Source: Ruegeria faecimaris (lineage in GTDB: Bacteria > Pseudomonadota > Alphaproteobacteria > Rhodobacterales > Rhodobacteraceae). Taken from it: a stretch of 64,000 bases of DNA. Every line of letters starts with the position of its first letter. Positions within the stretch are counted from its first letter, which is position 1. This document shows, piece after piece, positions 17,879 through 26,115 of this stretch. Under the pieces are notes generated by a model that saw nothing but the letters and a program-made list of their open reading frames with translations, did no database searches and was not told where the DNA came from. The stretch spans positions 31,721-95,720 of the forward strand of contig NZ_FXTE01000014.1 of assembly GCF_900182615.1 (NCBI RefSeq), given 5' to 3'. The position numbers were made by a program, and so were the translations under genes.

Positions 17879-18853
17879 TCAGGTCAGGAACTCCATAGCT
17901 TTGGCAAAAACGTCCGGGTCCGCATTGCCACCCGATGCGACAATGATAACGGCGTCTCCTTGAATTTCGGACCTGCGAAACAGCGCTGCGGCCAGGGAAA
18001 CCGCACCACCCGGTTCAAGCACTATCTTCAGGCGCAGAAAGGCCAAAGCCATGGCGCGCATCGCCTCTTCTTCGGTCACAGACAGGCCGGGACCGCACAG
18101 CCGTTGCAGGATCGGGAAGGTGATATCGCCGGGTTGCGGGGTCAGAATGGCGTCGCAGATATTGCCAGATGTGGCCGCGTTGTTCTGTATTCGTCCCAGC
18201 GCCAACGAGTGTTTGACGTCGTCAAACCCTTCGGGCTCGCAGGGGCGGGCGCGCAGACCGGGTGCGTGCCCCTCGAGCGCAAGCGCAATACCCGAGGTCA
18301 ACCCCCCGCCGCCGCAACAGACCAGCACATCAGCCTGTTCGACGCCCAGCACAGCCGCCTGGCGCGCGATTTCCAACCCGGTTGTGCCTTGCCCGGCTAT
18401 CACAAGCGGTTCATCATAGGGGCGGATCAGGGTCAGGCCACGCTTGGCCGCCACGGCCTCCCCGATTTCTTCGCGGCTTTCATTGGAGCGGTCGTACAGA
18501 ACCACCTCGGCCCCCAGAGCGCGCGTGTTGTCGATTTTGAGCTTTGGGGCATCCGAGGGCATGATGATAACAGCCGAAATACCATGCCGTGCGGCGGCAT
18601 AAGCCACGCCCTGAGCATGATTGCCCGAGGAATAGGCGATCACACCTTTCTTTCGGTCTGCTTCACTGAGGCCCGAAATGGCCGACCACGCCCCGCGAAA
18701 CTTGAAACTGCCGGTGTGCTGCAGGCATTCCGGTTTTACCAACACGCGGCGACCCGCGATTTCATCCAAAAACGGAGAGGTCAGGATTGGTGTTTCTCTG
18801 ACGTGCCCTTGCAGACGCAGGGCTGCGGCTTCGATCATTTCAAGTGTGCTCAT
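17879..18853 (-). CDS. Threonine/serine dehydratase-like PLP enzyme
   Basis: 324 residues, fold type II PLP enzyme without a regulatory ACT domain, so not the biosynthetic IlvA. The PLP lysine is Lys51 in TGSFKFRGA, the substrate loop is SSGNHAQG (about 74-81), and the phosphate-binding loop is CCGGGGLTSG. Length and motifs fit catabolic threonine dehydratase, serine racemase or hydroxyaspartate ammonia-lyase-type enzymes. Its start overlaps the stop of the upstream hydrolase gene by four bases (ATGA), which indicates coupling. It would convert a beta-hydroxy amino acid to a keto acid plus ammonia; which one is not readable. Confidence 0.85.
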   Translation of the reverse strand: MSTLEMIEAAALRLQGHVRETPILTSPFLDEIAGRRVLVKPECLQHTGSFKFRGAWSAISGLSEADRKKGVIAYSSGNHAQGVAYAAARHGISAVIIMPSDAPKLKIDNTRALGAEVVLYDRSNESREEIGEAVAAKRGLTLIRPYDEPLVIAGQGTTGLEIARQAAVLGVEQADVLVCCGGGGLTSGIALALEGHAPGLRARPCEPEGFDDVKHSLALGRIQNNAATSGNICDAILTPQPGDITFPILQRLCGPGLSVTEEEAMRAMALAFLRLKIVLEPGGAVSLAAALFRRSEIQGDAVIIVASGGNADPDVFAKAMEFLT

Positions 18854-19677
18854 GCCGCGTCCAGTACTTTGCGAATAACGCCCAATGATTGAGGTTCGTC
18901 CAGAAACGGCACGTGTCCGCGATCGGGCACGGTAGCCGAGATCAACCCCGGGTGCCGGTTCTGCATCTCGGCCAATGTCTGCGCGCTCAGAAGATCGGAA
19001 TTTTCACCGCGAATGACACCCGTTGGGATGTCTTGCAGGGCCTCGAAGAAAATCCACATATCCGGGATTGCCCCGGCTGCGGCCTGTTCCAGCAGCGCTG
19101 TGCGCAGGGCCGGGTCATAGCGCAGGGTCAAACCTTCTGTCGTTTCCTGATTTTGAAATTCAGCCATCTGCCGCCATCTTTTCAGTGAAATCCCTGGAAA
19201 CTGCGGGCCCATCATGTGCTGAAGCGCCTGCGCGGCCTCGTCATAGGTTTTCGAGACCGGTTGCTTGCCGACATATTCCATTATTTTGGCGATGCCCGAT
19301 GGGTTAAAGACTGGACCAACATCATTGAGCACAACAGCCGCCAGCCGCTTTGGGTGGGTGGTGGCCAAGGTCATCGCGATCAGGCCTCCACGTGAGGTCC
19401 CAATCACGGTCACTTGATCCAGGTCAAGATGATCCAGCAGATCGATCACGTCTTGAGATTCGCGTAACAGGCTATAGTTCCCGTGATCCGAGTCATGCTC
19501 GGATTGCCCGCGCCCGCGATAATCCATCGCGATCATCCGCCAATCGGTCATGTGCGGGGCAAGAAATGAGAAATCCCGGCTGTTTCGGGTAAGGCCTGCC
19601 AGACACAGGACCGGCCTGCCGCTCCCGGTGTCTTCGAAATAGAGGCGTTTGCCGTCGTTGGTCGAAAAAAAGGGCAT
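18850..19677 (-). CDS. Alpha/beta hydrolase
   Basis: 275 residues from ATG at 19677, which overlaps the stop of the HAD gene by one base (TGATG). Motifs: LCLAGLTRNSRDF near the oxyanion hole, MDYRGRGQS, and VIGTSRGGLIAM with Ser95 as nucleophile; PDRGHVPFLDEP supplies the late His. GTSRGG is common in a group of alphaproteobacterial hydrolases annotated broadly as esterase, lactonase or C-C hydrolase. Tight packing with the downstream dehydratase and upstream HAD gene implies one operon. Confidence 0.8.
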   Translation of the reverse strand: MPFFSTNDGKRLYFEDTGSGRPVLCLAGLTRNSRDFSFLAPHMTDWRMIAMDYRGRGQSEHDSDHGNYSLLRESQDVIDLLDHLDLDQVTVIGTSRGGLIAMTLATTHPKRLAAVVLNDVGPVFNPSGIAKIMEYVGKQPVSKTYDEAAQALQHMMGPQFPGISLKRWRQMAEFQNQETTEGLTLRYDPALRTALLEQAAAGAIPDMWIFFEALQDIPTGVIRGENSDLLSAQTLAEMQNRHPGLISATVPDRGHVPFLDEPQSLGVIRKVLDAA

Positions 19678-20363
19678 CAGAGTCCTGCAAGTTCCGGAAT
19701 GGATGTCAGGTCGGACAGTACATGCGTTGGCTGCCATGGCAATCGATCCATTGGTTCGTTCGCACGGTTGACCCAGGCGGTGACGAAACCATAGCCACTG
19801 GCCCCCGCCGCGTCCCAGCCATTTGAGCTGACGAACAAGACTTCGTCGCGCTGGCAGCCGAACCTCTGGGCGACCAGATCATAAACCTTGGCATGCGGTT
19901 TGAAGACGCCGACGCTTTCGACCGACAGAATATCATCCAGAACGCCGCTTATACCTGCTGATTGAACCGCACCATCCAGCATCGGCGGTGATCCGTTCGA
20001 CAAGATCGCAGTCTGCATCCCGCCGGCCTTCAGGGTGGCCAGCATTTCGGGAACCTCGGGATAGGCCTGCAATTCCCAGTAGAGATCAAGCAGGCGCTGG
20101 CGTAGGGCAGGGTGCTGGTCCAGCCCCGTTGCCTCTAGTGCCCAATCCAGACCGTCTTGGGTGATGTCCCAGAAATCTGCATGTGCATCGGCCACCGCAC
20201 GCAGCCAGGTGTATTGCAACTGTTTCAGGCGCCAGTGATTGGCCAGATCCGGCCATTTCTGCTGTAACGCCTCAAAGCCGGGTTCTGATGCAGCTTGCCT
20301 TGCGGCTGCGGCCACATCGAACAACGTGCCGTATGCATCAAAAATGCAGGTTGTGATCGGCAT
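19677..20363 (-). CDS. HAD-family (S)-2-haloacid dehalogenase type II
   Basis: 228 residues from ATG at 20363, with GGAGGGG as ribosome site. Motif I is FDAYGTLFDV with nucleophile Asp9; motif II is TAILSNGSP; the Lys lies in VGVFKPHAKVY, and motif III is FVSSNGWDAAGASGYGF. FDAYGTLFD plus SSNGWDA is diagnostic for the L-2-haloacid dehalogenase branch rather than for sugar phosphatases. The family replaces the halogen of short 2-haloacids with hydroxyl. First gene of the minus-strand catabolic block; divergent from the FKBP gene. It might detoxify marine halogenated acids, including products of haloperoxidase or halogenase chemistry. Confidence 0.88.
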   Translation of the reverse strand: MPITTCIFDAYGTLFDVAAAARQAASEPGFEALQQKWPDLANHWRLKQLQYTWLRAVADAHADFWDITQDGLDWALEATGLDQHPALRQRLLDLYWELQAYPEVPEMLATLKAGGMQTAILSNGSPPMLDGAVQSAGISGVLDDILSVESVGVFKPHAKVYDLVAQRFGCQRDEVLFVSSNGWDAAGASGYGFVTAWVNRANEPMDRLPWQPTHVLSDLTSIPELAGL

Positions 20364-20472
20364 CAATTCCCCTCCGTTCATTCGGTGCAGGTTTGCAAAA
20401 GTGCTAAGGGTTTACAATGTTGCTTCATTGCCTAGGTTTGACCGCTCAATTTTTTATCGGCCGGAGGCCAAA

Positions 20473-20901
20473 ATGACAGCGATAAAACAGGGCGACACAG
20501 TTCGCATCCACTATACCGGTACGTTGCAGGACGGGAATGTCTTTGACAGTTCACAAGGGCGCGATCCGCTGGAATTCGAGGTGGGGTCCGGGCAGATCAT
20601 TCCCGGATTGGACAGTGCTATGCCTGGTCTGGTGGCCGGGGACAAAAAACGTGTCGAGATCGCCTGCGTTGATGCTTATGGGCCGATCAATCCCGAAATG
20701 CGCCAGAGCATTCCACGCGAAGGTATTCCGGACGACATCCCGCTTGAACCCGGCACCCAGTTACAGATGCAAACGCCCGAAGGGCACGCATTGCCGGTAA
20801 CTGTTGTCGAGGCTGATGAGGTGACCGTCACGCTGGACGCGAACCATCCTCTGGCCGGAAGGGACCTGATTTTCGAAATCGAAGTGGTTTCGGTGAATTG
20901 A
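20473..20901 (+). CDS. FKBP-type peptidyl-prolyl cis-trans isomerase (SlyD-like)
   Basis: 142 residues from ATG at 20473, with GGAGG 6 bases upstream. FKBP domain: VRIHYTGTLQDGNVFDSSQGRDPLEFEVGSG is recognisable in pieces (VRIHYTGTL, FDSSQGRDPLEF, IIPGLDSAMPGLVAGDK), interrupted by an IF chaperone insert (PEMRQSIPREGIPDD) as in SlyD. The metal-binding His-rich tail of E. coli SlyD is missing. The protein accelerates proline isomerisation and assists folding in the cytoplasm. Convergent with the small membrane protein that follows. Confidence 0.9.
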   Translation: MTAIKQGDTVRIHYTGTLQDGNVFDSSQGRDPLEFEVGSGQIIPGLDSAMPGLVAGDKKRVEIACVDAYGPINPEMRQSIPREGIPDDIPLEPGTQLQMQTPEGHALPVTVVEADEVTVTLDANHPLAGRDLIFEIEVVSVN

Positions 20902-20916
20902 GTTTCGTGATCTGGA

Positions 20917-21102
20917 TCAGCCTGAAAACAGGCTGGTCCATGATGCAAAGATCTCGCGTACATGCGGCTGAGTGAAGAATACAAACAGCATCAGCAGCAT
21001 TGTTAGGGTCATCAAGGCGACGCGGCCCCTAAACCCCAGAAAACCCGGTTTTCGGCGGGAAACCCGCTTGCTGCTGGCGATGATTTGCTCTGCTTTGTTC
21101 AT
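20917..21102 (-). CDS. Small single-pass membrane protein, unknown
   Basis: 61 residues. A basic N-terminal part (SSKRVSRRKPGFLGFRGRVA, residues about 10-29) precedes one hydrophobic segment MTLTMLLMLFVFFTQ (about 31-45). AGGGATAG stands upstream of the ATG, a plausible ribosome site. It lies 59 bases downstream of fabI on the same strand. The positive-inside rule predicts a cytoplasmic N terminus. No family recognised; its reality rests on start context, the membrane segment and fit between two genes. Confidence 0.5.
   Translation of the reverse strand: MNKAEQIIASSKRVSRRKPGFLGFRGRVALMTLTMLLMLFVFFTQPHVREIFASWTSLFSG
20918..20935. terminator. Hairpin between convergent genes
   Basis: A perfect 7-base stem with a four-base loop (CAGCCTG-AAAA-CAGGCTG) starts 17 bases after the FKBP stop and overlaps the end of the convergent small gene. 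There is no long T run on either side, so it may be a weak or bidirectional terminator rather than a classic intrinsic one. Confidence 0.4.
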
Positions 21103-21161
21103 GCAACTATCCCTGCCTGCGAAAGATGGTCAAATCTTGGCACTGACAGGGAAAGAAATGG

Positions 21162-21953
21162 TCACATATGGTCCGGTTGAGGCATTCCCAGAACGTGGAA
21201 GCCACCATCAACACGAATAACTTCGCCCGAGGTGCAGGCCCCCGCATCCGAAGCCAGATAAACCGCGGTGCCGCCGACAGCCTCAAGCGTGGCATTGCTG
21301 CGCATCGGTGCGTTCTGGTCGCAGAACTTGAAGGTCTTGCGGGCCCCACCGATGGCCGCACCGGCCAGAGTTTTCATCGGACCCGGAGAGATTGCGTTCA
21401 CCCGGATTCCGTCAGGTCCAAGATCGTTGGCCAGATAACGGGTCGCTGATTCCAGCGCAGCTTTGGCCACACCCATTACGTTGTAGTTGGGCACAACCCG
21501 GTTAGACCCCTGATAGGTCAGCGTCAGGATCGTGCCGCCGTTTTCTTTCATCATCGGATAGGCGCGGCGGGCCACTTCGATCAGCGAATAGGCCGAAATA
21601 TCCATCGAATTCTTGAAATTAGCCCGGCTGGTGTCCAGGAACCGTCCGGTTAGTTCGGACTTGTCGGAATAGGCGACGGCGTGGACCACAAAATCTATGG
21701 TGGGCCAGCGCTGGGCAAGCTCGTCAAAAGCGCGATCCAACGACTCGTCATCGGTGACGTCCGCATCGACCATGAAATCGCTGCCAAGGCTCTGCGCCAG
21801 CGGTTCCAGCCGCTTTCCGAATGCCTCGCCCTGATAGGTGAATGCCAATTCGGCGCCCGCTTCGTGCATGGCTTTTGCGATGCCCCATGCAATCGAACGG
21901 TCATTCGCCACGCCCATAACGAGGCCGCGTTTGCCTTTCATTAGATCTGACAT
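21162..21953 (-). CDS. fabI: Enoyl-[acyl-carrier-protein] reductase (NADH) FabI
   Basis: 263 residues from ATG at 21953 (an in-frame GTG at 21962 overlaps the fabB stop). It shows the FabI variant of the short-chain reductase fold: GLVMGVANDRSIAWGIA instead of the usual TGxxxGIG, and the catalytic Tyr and Lys in VVPNYNVMGVAKAALE, spaced Tyr-x6-Lys. It catalyses the last step of fatty-acid elongation, reducing enoyl-ACP, and is the target of triclosan and isoniazid-like inhibitors in other species. It directly follows fabB and fabA, so the three form one operon. Confidence 0.95.
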   Translation of the reverse strand: MSDLMKGKRGLVMGVANDRSIAWGIAKAMHEAGAELAFTYQGEAFGKRLEPLAQSLGSDFMVDADVTDDESLDRAFDELAQRWPTIDFVVHAVAYSDKSELTGRFLDTSRANFKNSMDISAYSLIEVARRAYPMMKENGGTILTLTYQGSNRVVPNYNVMGVAKAALESATRYLANDLGPDGIRVNAISPGPMKTLAGAAIGGARKTFKFCDQNAPMRSNATLEAVGGTAVYLASDAGACTSGEVIRVDGGFHVLGMPQPDHM

Positions 21954-21958
21954 TCCAT

Positions 21959-23188
21959 TCACCCGTTATACTTTGAAAGAACCATGGACCCGTTCGTCCC
22001 ACCAAAGCCGAAGCTGTTGGTCATGACGCTGTCCAAACCTGCATTTTCAACTAGCTGAGTTGCAATTTCTCCGGGCTGGATGCCCTCGGCAAGCGTGTCG
22101 ACGTTGATCGACGGCGTTATAAAATCATGTTCCAGCATCAAAAGGCAGAAAATAGCCTCCAGCGCGCCAGCCGCACCTTGTGCATGGCCTGTCATCGACT
22201 TGGTCGAGGAAATCGGCGGCACGCTACCCTCGCCAAAAATACGGCGTACAGCTTCGACTTCGCCGACATCTCCGACCGGGGTCGAGGTGCCATGGGCATT
22301 GATGTAGTCGACCTTGCGTCCTTCGGGCAGGGTGTCCAGCGCCAGACGCATGGCGCGTTCGCCACCTTCGCCAGATGGGGCTACCATGTCGTGACCGTCG
22401 GAGGTTGCTGCAAAACCCGTCACTTCAGCATAGATTTTGGCGCCGCGTGCCAATGCGTGTTCCAGATCTTCCAGCACGACAATACCGCCTCCGCCGGATA
22501 TCACGAACCCGTCGCGGTCTTGGTCGAATGCACGAGAAGCTTTTTCGGGCGCATCGTTGTATTTCGACGACATCGCACCCATTGCATCGAACAGACAGGA
22601 CAAGGTCCAGTCCAGCTCTTCCCCGCCGCCCGCGAACATTACATCTTGTTTGCCCATCATGATCTGCTCTGCGGCATTGCCGATGCAATGCAGCGAGGTC
22701 GAACAGGCCGAAGTGATCGAGTAATTGATGCCCTTGATCTTGAAGGCGGTCGCAAGGTTGGCCGAAATGGTTGAGCACATGCATTTAGGAACTGCAAACG
22801 GACCGATTCGCTTGGTTGCCCCGTTTTTCAGAACGGTCTGATGCGCCGTCAGCATGGCGCTGGTCGACGGTCCGCCCGATCCGGCGACAAGGCCGGTACG
22901 TGGGTTGGCAACCTGGTCTTCGGTCAATCCTGAATCGGCAATCGCCTGGCTCATTGCGATATGCGCATAGGCCGCTCCGGGACCCATAAAGCGCAGGGTG
23001 CGCTTGTCCACATGTTCGCTAACGTCGATTTTGAGCGACCCGGCGATCTGGCTGCGAAAGCCATGTTCGACCATCTGGTCATTGGCCACGATGCCGGACT
23101 TGCCGGCCTTGAGTGAGGTTAGAACCTCTTCGGCATTGTTCCCGATGGAAGAGACAACTCCCAAGCCGGTGACAACTACTCGACGCAT
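21959..23188 (-). CDS. fabB: 3-oxoacyl-[acyl-carrier-protein] synthase I FabB
   Basis: 409 residues, expected length. The active-site Cys162 is in ITSACSTSLHCIG; the two histidines are in INAHGTSTPVGD (about 298) and SMTGHAQGA (about 333). The latter block and the phenotype of partner genes (fabA, fabI) identify FabB rather than FabF, since FabB elongates the cis-3-decenoyl product of FabA to unsaturated fatty acids. It ends two bases before or overlapping the fabI start, an indication of translational coupling. Confidence 0.95.
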   Translation of the reverse strand: MRRVVVTGLGVVSSIGNNAEEVLTSLKAGKSGIVANDQMVEHGFRSQIAGSLKIDVSEHVDKRTLRFMGPGAAYAHIAMSQAIADSGLTEDQVANPRTGLVAGSGGPSTSAMLTAHQTVLKNGATKRIGPFAVPKCMCSTISANLATAFKIKGINYSITSACSTSLHCIGNAAEQIMMGKQDVMFAGGGEELDWTLSCLFDAMGAMSSKYNDAPEKASRAFDQDRDGFVISGGGGIVVLEDLEHALARGAKIYAEVTGFAATSDGHDMVAPSGEGGERAMRLALDTLPEGRKVDYINAHGTSTPVGDVGEVEAVRRIFGEGSVPPISSTKSMTGHAQGAAGALEAIFCLLMLEHDFITPSINVDTLAEGIQPGEIATQLVENAGLDSVMTNSFGFGGTNGSMVLSKYNG

Positions 23189-23219
23189 GTGCGTGCTCCT
23201 TATTTGGGGCCGGTCAGGC

Positions 23220-23729
23220 TCAGGCTTCGGACAAAACTACTTTCATGTCCTTGACATCGTAAATCATCTCACCGTCGGCTTCGACGATACCATCTGCGAC
23301 ACCCATAGTCAGGCGGCGGGTCTGGATCGCTTTCTTGAAGTCGATTTTATAGGTCAGCATCTTGCGGTCCGGGCGTACCATACCTGTCAGCTTGACTTCG
23401 CCCACTCCAACGGCCATGCCGCGCCCTTGCCAGCCGCGCCAGCCCAGGTTGAATCCGGTCAGCTGCCACAAACCGTCCAGGCCCAAGCAGCCGGGCATGA
23501 TCGGGTTGCCGGGGAAATGGCAATCAAAGAACCAAAGGTCGGGCGTAATGTCGAATTCAGCAAGAATATGACCTTTGCCATGGGCGCCACCATCGGCCGA
23601 AATCTCGGTGATCCGATCCATCATCAACATCGGCGGGGCGGGCAACTGTGCGTTCCCGGGGCCGAATAGTTCGCCGCGGGCGCATTTCAGCAGATCGTCC
23701 TTGTCAAAGCTGCTTGGGAATTGGGCCAT
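23220..23729 (-). CDS. fabA: 3-hydroxydecanoyl-[acyl-carrier-protein] dehydratase/isomerase FabA
   Basis: 169 residues from ATG at 23729 with AGGAGAGG upstream. The hot-dog fold signature [20 protein letters not shown] includes the catalytic His and, in CLGLDG, the Asp. The enzyme dehydrates 3-hydroxydecanoyl-ACP and isomerises the trans-2 to cis-3 double bond, committing carbon to unsaturated fatty acids. First gene of fabA-fabB-fabI. It is divergent from irr with a 187-base shared control region, an arrangement common in Rhodobacterales. Confidence 0.96.
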   Translation of the reverse strand: MAQFPSSFDKDDLLKCARGELFGPGNAQLPAPPMLMMDRITEISADGGAHGKGHILAEFDITPDLWFFDCHFPGNPIMPGCLGLDGLWQLTGFNLGWRGWQGRGMAVGVGEVKLTGMVRPDRKMLTYKIDFKKAIQTRRLTMGVADGIVEADGEMIYDVKDMKVVLSEA

Positions 23730-23845
23730 TCTGCGCCTCTCCTGCCAGGGGTCTTTCCATCTAATTTGGTCTCGTCTAGCACCCGTATGCAAGGTCCTGC
23801 AAGAGCAGTGGCCTACATCATGTTGTGTTTACATTATTCTCTGCG

Positions 23846-23858
23846 AATGAAATTCATT
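23846..23858. promoter_or_regulatory. Inverted repeat in the fabA-irr control region
   Basis: AATGAAATTCATT is a perfect 6-base inverted repeat around one central base, in the AT-rich gap between fabA and irr, about 60 bases before the irr start. Irr and other Fur-family proteins bind AT-rich dyads, so this is a candidate autoregulatory or fabA-controlling site. It does not match a well-defined ICE consensus that I can recall exactly. Confidence 0.35.
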
Positions 23859-23916
23859 TGAAATTACCTGACTACAGCACTTATATATACCTCAGCAACA
23901 AATTGGTATTGGACTG

Positions 23917-24333
23917 ATGACAGCAGATTGCCAGAGCATAGCCACAGGTTGGTTGGTTCACGCCGGATTGCGTCCGACGCGTCAGCGCGTAGCTTTGGCA
24001 GAGCTGCTGGTCGGTGATGGCCGCCATCGCCACGTCACCGCCGAAAGCCTGTTTGAGTCGGCCAAACAGAACGGAGATGCTGTTTCTCTGGCGACGGTTT
24101 ACAACACGTTGCGCGCCTTTTGCGATGCCGGGGTTCTGCAAGAAATTACCGTTGACGGATCGAAAAGCTATTTCGACACCAACACGCATGATCATCCGCA
24201 TTTCTATTGGGAAGATGAGGGCCGGCTCAGCGATGCTCCGTCCGAACAGCTGGTCATCCAGCGACTGCCCGACGCGCCTGAAGGGGTTGAGATCGCGTCA
24301 GTCGACGTTGTGATCCGTCTGCGTAAAAAGTAA
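23917..24333 (+). CDS. irr: Fur-family iron response regulator Irr
   Basis: 138 residues. The winged-helix N-terminal half has LRPTRQRVALAELLVGDGRH, then VTAESLFESA and VSLATVYNTLRAFCDAGVLQEI, the Fur-family recognition helix. The second half contains THDHPHFYWEDEGRL, the His-rich patch linked to haem sensing in Irr, and lacks the CxxC zinc pairs of Fur. In rhizobia and Rhodobacterales Irr acts under iron limitation and is destabilised or inactivated by haem. Its position opposite fabA suggests that iron status could also influence unsaturated fatty-acid synthesis. Confidence 0.9.
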   Translation: MTADCQSIATGWLVHAGLRPTRQRVALAELLVGDGRHRHVTAESLFESAKQNGDAVSLATVYNTLRAFCDAGVLQEITVDGSKSYFDTNTHDHPHFYWEDEGRLSDAPSEQLVIQRLPDAPEGVEIASVDVVIRLRKK

Positions 24334-24335
24334 GC

Positions 24336-25226
24336 TTACGTCATCAGTCCAGTTAGGATGTGCTGTGCCTTTTCGCTATGCGGATCCATAGGGCCTGTTC
24401 CATGCCGTGCCACAACAACGGGTTCTGCTGCGATTTCATCTGACACAGGTATGCTGACCAACGGCATCCCGTCATAGCTGGTCTTGGCAGGAATGTTGGC
24501 ATAGCTGATGGCAACGCCTTCTCCATGCGCCGCGAGGCTGCGTTGGATCTCGGGCGACGCGGCCCGATGTGCGACATTGGGGTTCTGCCCAAGTTGACGG
24601 AAGAGACTCAGGAAATGCTGCGCAGATAGTCCCTCGTTCGATAGGATCAGGGGGTAGGCCATTACATCCTGCAATGATACCTGCGCCCGATTGGCCAAGG
24701 GGTGGCCTTTTGTCATAACCGCGATTGGTCGATTGGTGAACAAGGTGGTCGTGGAAAAGGCCGCATCCAGTGTCAGACCATAAGTCAAGGCAAGGTCGAT
24801 CTCACCATTGACGAGGCCGGAAATCAGGCCCTGAAATTCGTCTACGCGATACGTGATATCAACTTCGGGCATGTTCTGTCGCAGGCTATGCAGAGCTTTT
24901 GCCAGCAGGAAAGGCGCGAGGTCGTCGAAACAGCCCAGACGCAGGCGCGTGGTTGCGGTCCCGTCTGTTCCAGAATTTTCCAAACGTGCGGCACGTGTCA
25001 GCAGAGCCTCTGCGTTTTCAATAAAGCTGCGTCCCTGCGGTGTCAGCGCCATAGCCGCTCCGCGCTTTCGGATAAACAGCGGATAGCCCAACTGGTCTTC
25101 GACCCGGGTTAGCGCATTCGACAGGGCTGGCTGCGAAACATTTAGATGCAACGCTGCAGCAGACAGGCTGCCATGCCGTCCGATGGCGCAGACATATTCA
25201 TATTGGCGCAGGGTAACGTATAACAT
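24336..25226 (-). CDS. LysR family transcriptional regulator
   Basis: About 296 residues from ATG at 25226; a longer frame from 25319 reaches into the next gene and is not conserved. The N-terminal helix-turn-helix includes LRQYEYVCAIGRHGSLSAAA, then LNVSQPALSNALTRVEDQLG. The C-terminal co-inducer domain begins near TTRLRLGCFDDLAPFLL. It is divergent from the PhyH-type dioxygenase gene with an 86-base gap, so it most likely controls that gene. It ends three bases after the convergent irr. Confidence 0.9.
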   Translation of the reverse strand: MLYVTLRQYEYVCAIGRHGSLSAAALHLNVSQPALSNALTRVEDQLGYPLFIRKRGAAMALTPQGRSFIENAEALLTRAARLENSGTDGTATTRLRLGCFDDLAPFLLAKALHSLRQNMPEVDITYRVDEFQGLISGLVNGEIDLALTYGLTLDAAFSTTTLFTNRPIAVMTKGHPLANRAQVSLQDVMAYPLILSNEGLSAQHFLSLFRQLGQNPNVAHRAASPEIQRSLAAHGEGVAISYANIPAKTSYDGMPLVSIPVSDEIAAEPVVVARHGTGPMDPHSEKAQHILTGLMT

Positions 25227-25312
25227 AAGATTAACTATACATTTCAAAGATATTATTTGAATAGATGAAAATTTCATGAGCAAATTCAGGTTAAATTCGA
25301 ACGGAGGCGCAG

Positions 25313-26110
25313 ATGGCACACCCCCTGGTTACGCAAGAGATGATTGACACATACCAACAGGACGGCGTGGTTCTGATCAAAGGTTTGTTCGCCGACTACG
25401 TGGATACGTTGCGTGACGGCATCGCGGCCAATATGGCTGAACCCGGACCATATGCGTCGGACAACCAAAAACAGGGCGAAACCGGTCTGTTCTTTGATGA
25501 TTACTGCAACTGGTCGCGTATCGAACAGTTCCAGAACGTGATACACAATTCACCGGCAGCCGAGGTCGCAGCGGATCTGATGCAGTCGCAAACCGTACAA
25601 ATGTTCCATGACCATGTTCTGGTGAAAGAACCAGGCACGTCGATGGCAACGCCGTGGCACCAGGATGGGCCATATTATTTCGTCGAGGGCCGTCAGACGA
25701 TCAGTTTCTGGTCGCCATTGGACCCAGTGACACAGGCCACCCTTCGTTGTGTGGCAGGTTCACATAGATGGGAGAAAGAGGTTCTGCCCACGCGCTGGGT
25801 CTCGGAAGAAGGGTTTTTCGCGGATGAAGGCCAGTACATCCCCATTCCCGACCCCGATGCCGAAGGTATGAGGGTGGTTGAATTCGAAATGGAACCCGGT
25901 GACGCGGTTGCCTTCAACTACCGTACGCTGCATGGCGCGCGTGGAAACCAGTCTGACAGCCGCCGCCGTGCTTTTTCCTTGCGGTTGGTTGGGGAGGATG
26001 CGCGATATGTGGAACGTCCGGGGCGCACCTCGCCTCCGTTTCCGGGCCACGACATGCAGCCCGGGCAGCGTTTGCGGGAAGATTGGTTCCCGGTTCTGCT
26101 GCGACGCTGA
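25313..26110 (+). CDS. Phytanoyl-CoA dioxygenase (PhyH) family Fe(II)/2-oxoglutarate oxygenase
   Basis: 265 residues. Iron ligands are readable as His116 and Asp118 (WHQDGP) and His207 (TLHGARGN); the 2-oxoglutarate carboxylate-binding Arg is in SRRRAFSLRLVG. This is the PhyH branch, which hydroxylates very different small molecules (phytanoyl-CoA, ectoine, amino acids, phosphonates). The substrate cannot be inferred; the divergent LysR gene suggests that it is induced by a metabolite. It is convergent with the glycosyltransferase-like gene, six bases apart. Confidence 0.88.
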   Translation: MAHPLVTQEMIDTYQQDGVVLIKGLFADYVDTLRDGIAANMAEPGPYASDNQKQGETGLFFDDYCNWSRIEQFQNVIHNSPAAEVAADLMQSQTVQMFHDHVLVKEPGTSMATPWHQDGPYYFVEGRQTISFWSPLDPVTQATLRCVAGSHRWEKEVLPTRWVSEEGFFADEGQYIPIPDPDAEGMRVVEFEMEPGDAVAFNYRTLHGARGNQSDSRRRAFSLRLVGEDARYVERPGRTSPPFPGHDMQPGQRLREDWFPVLLRR

Positions 26111-26115
26111 GCTGC

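Noticed and set aside
20239..20472. Longer FKBP protein starting at 20239
   Set aside because: The extra residues overlap the divergent HAD gene and are not FKBP-like; GGAGG precedes the ATG at 20473.
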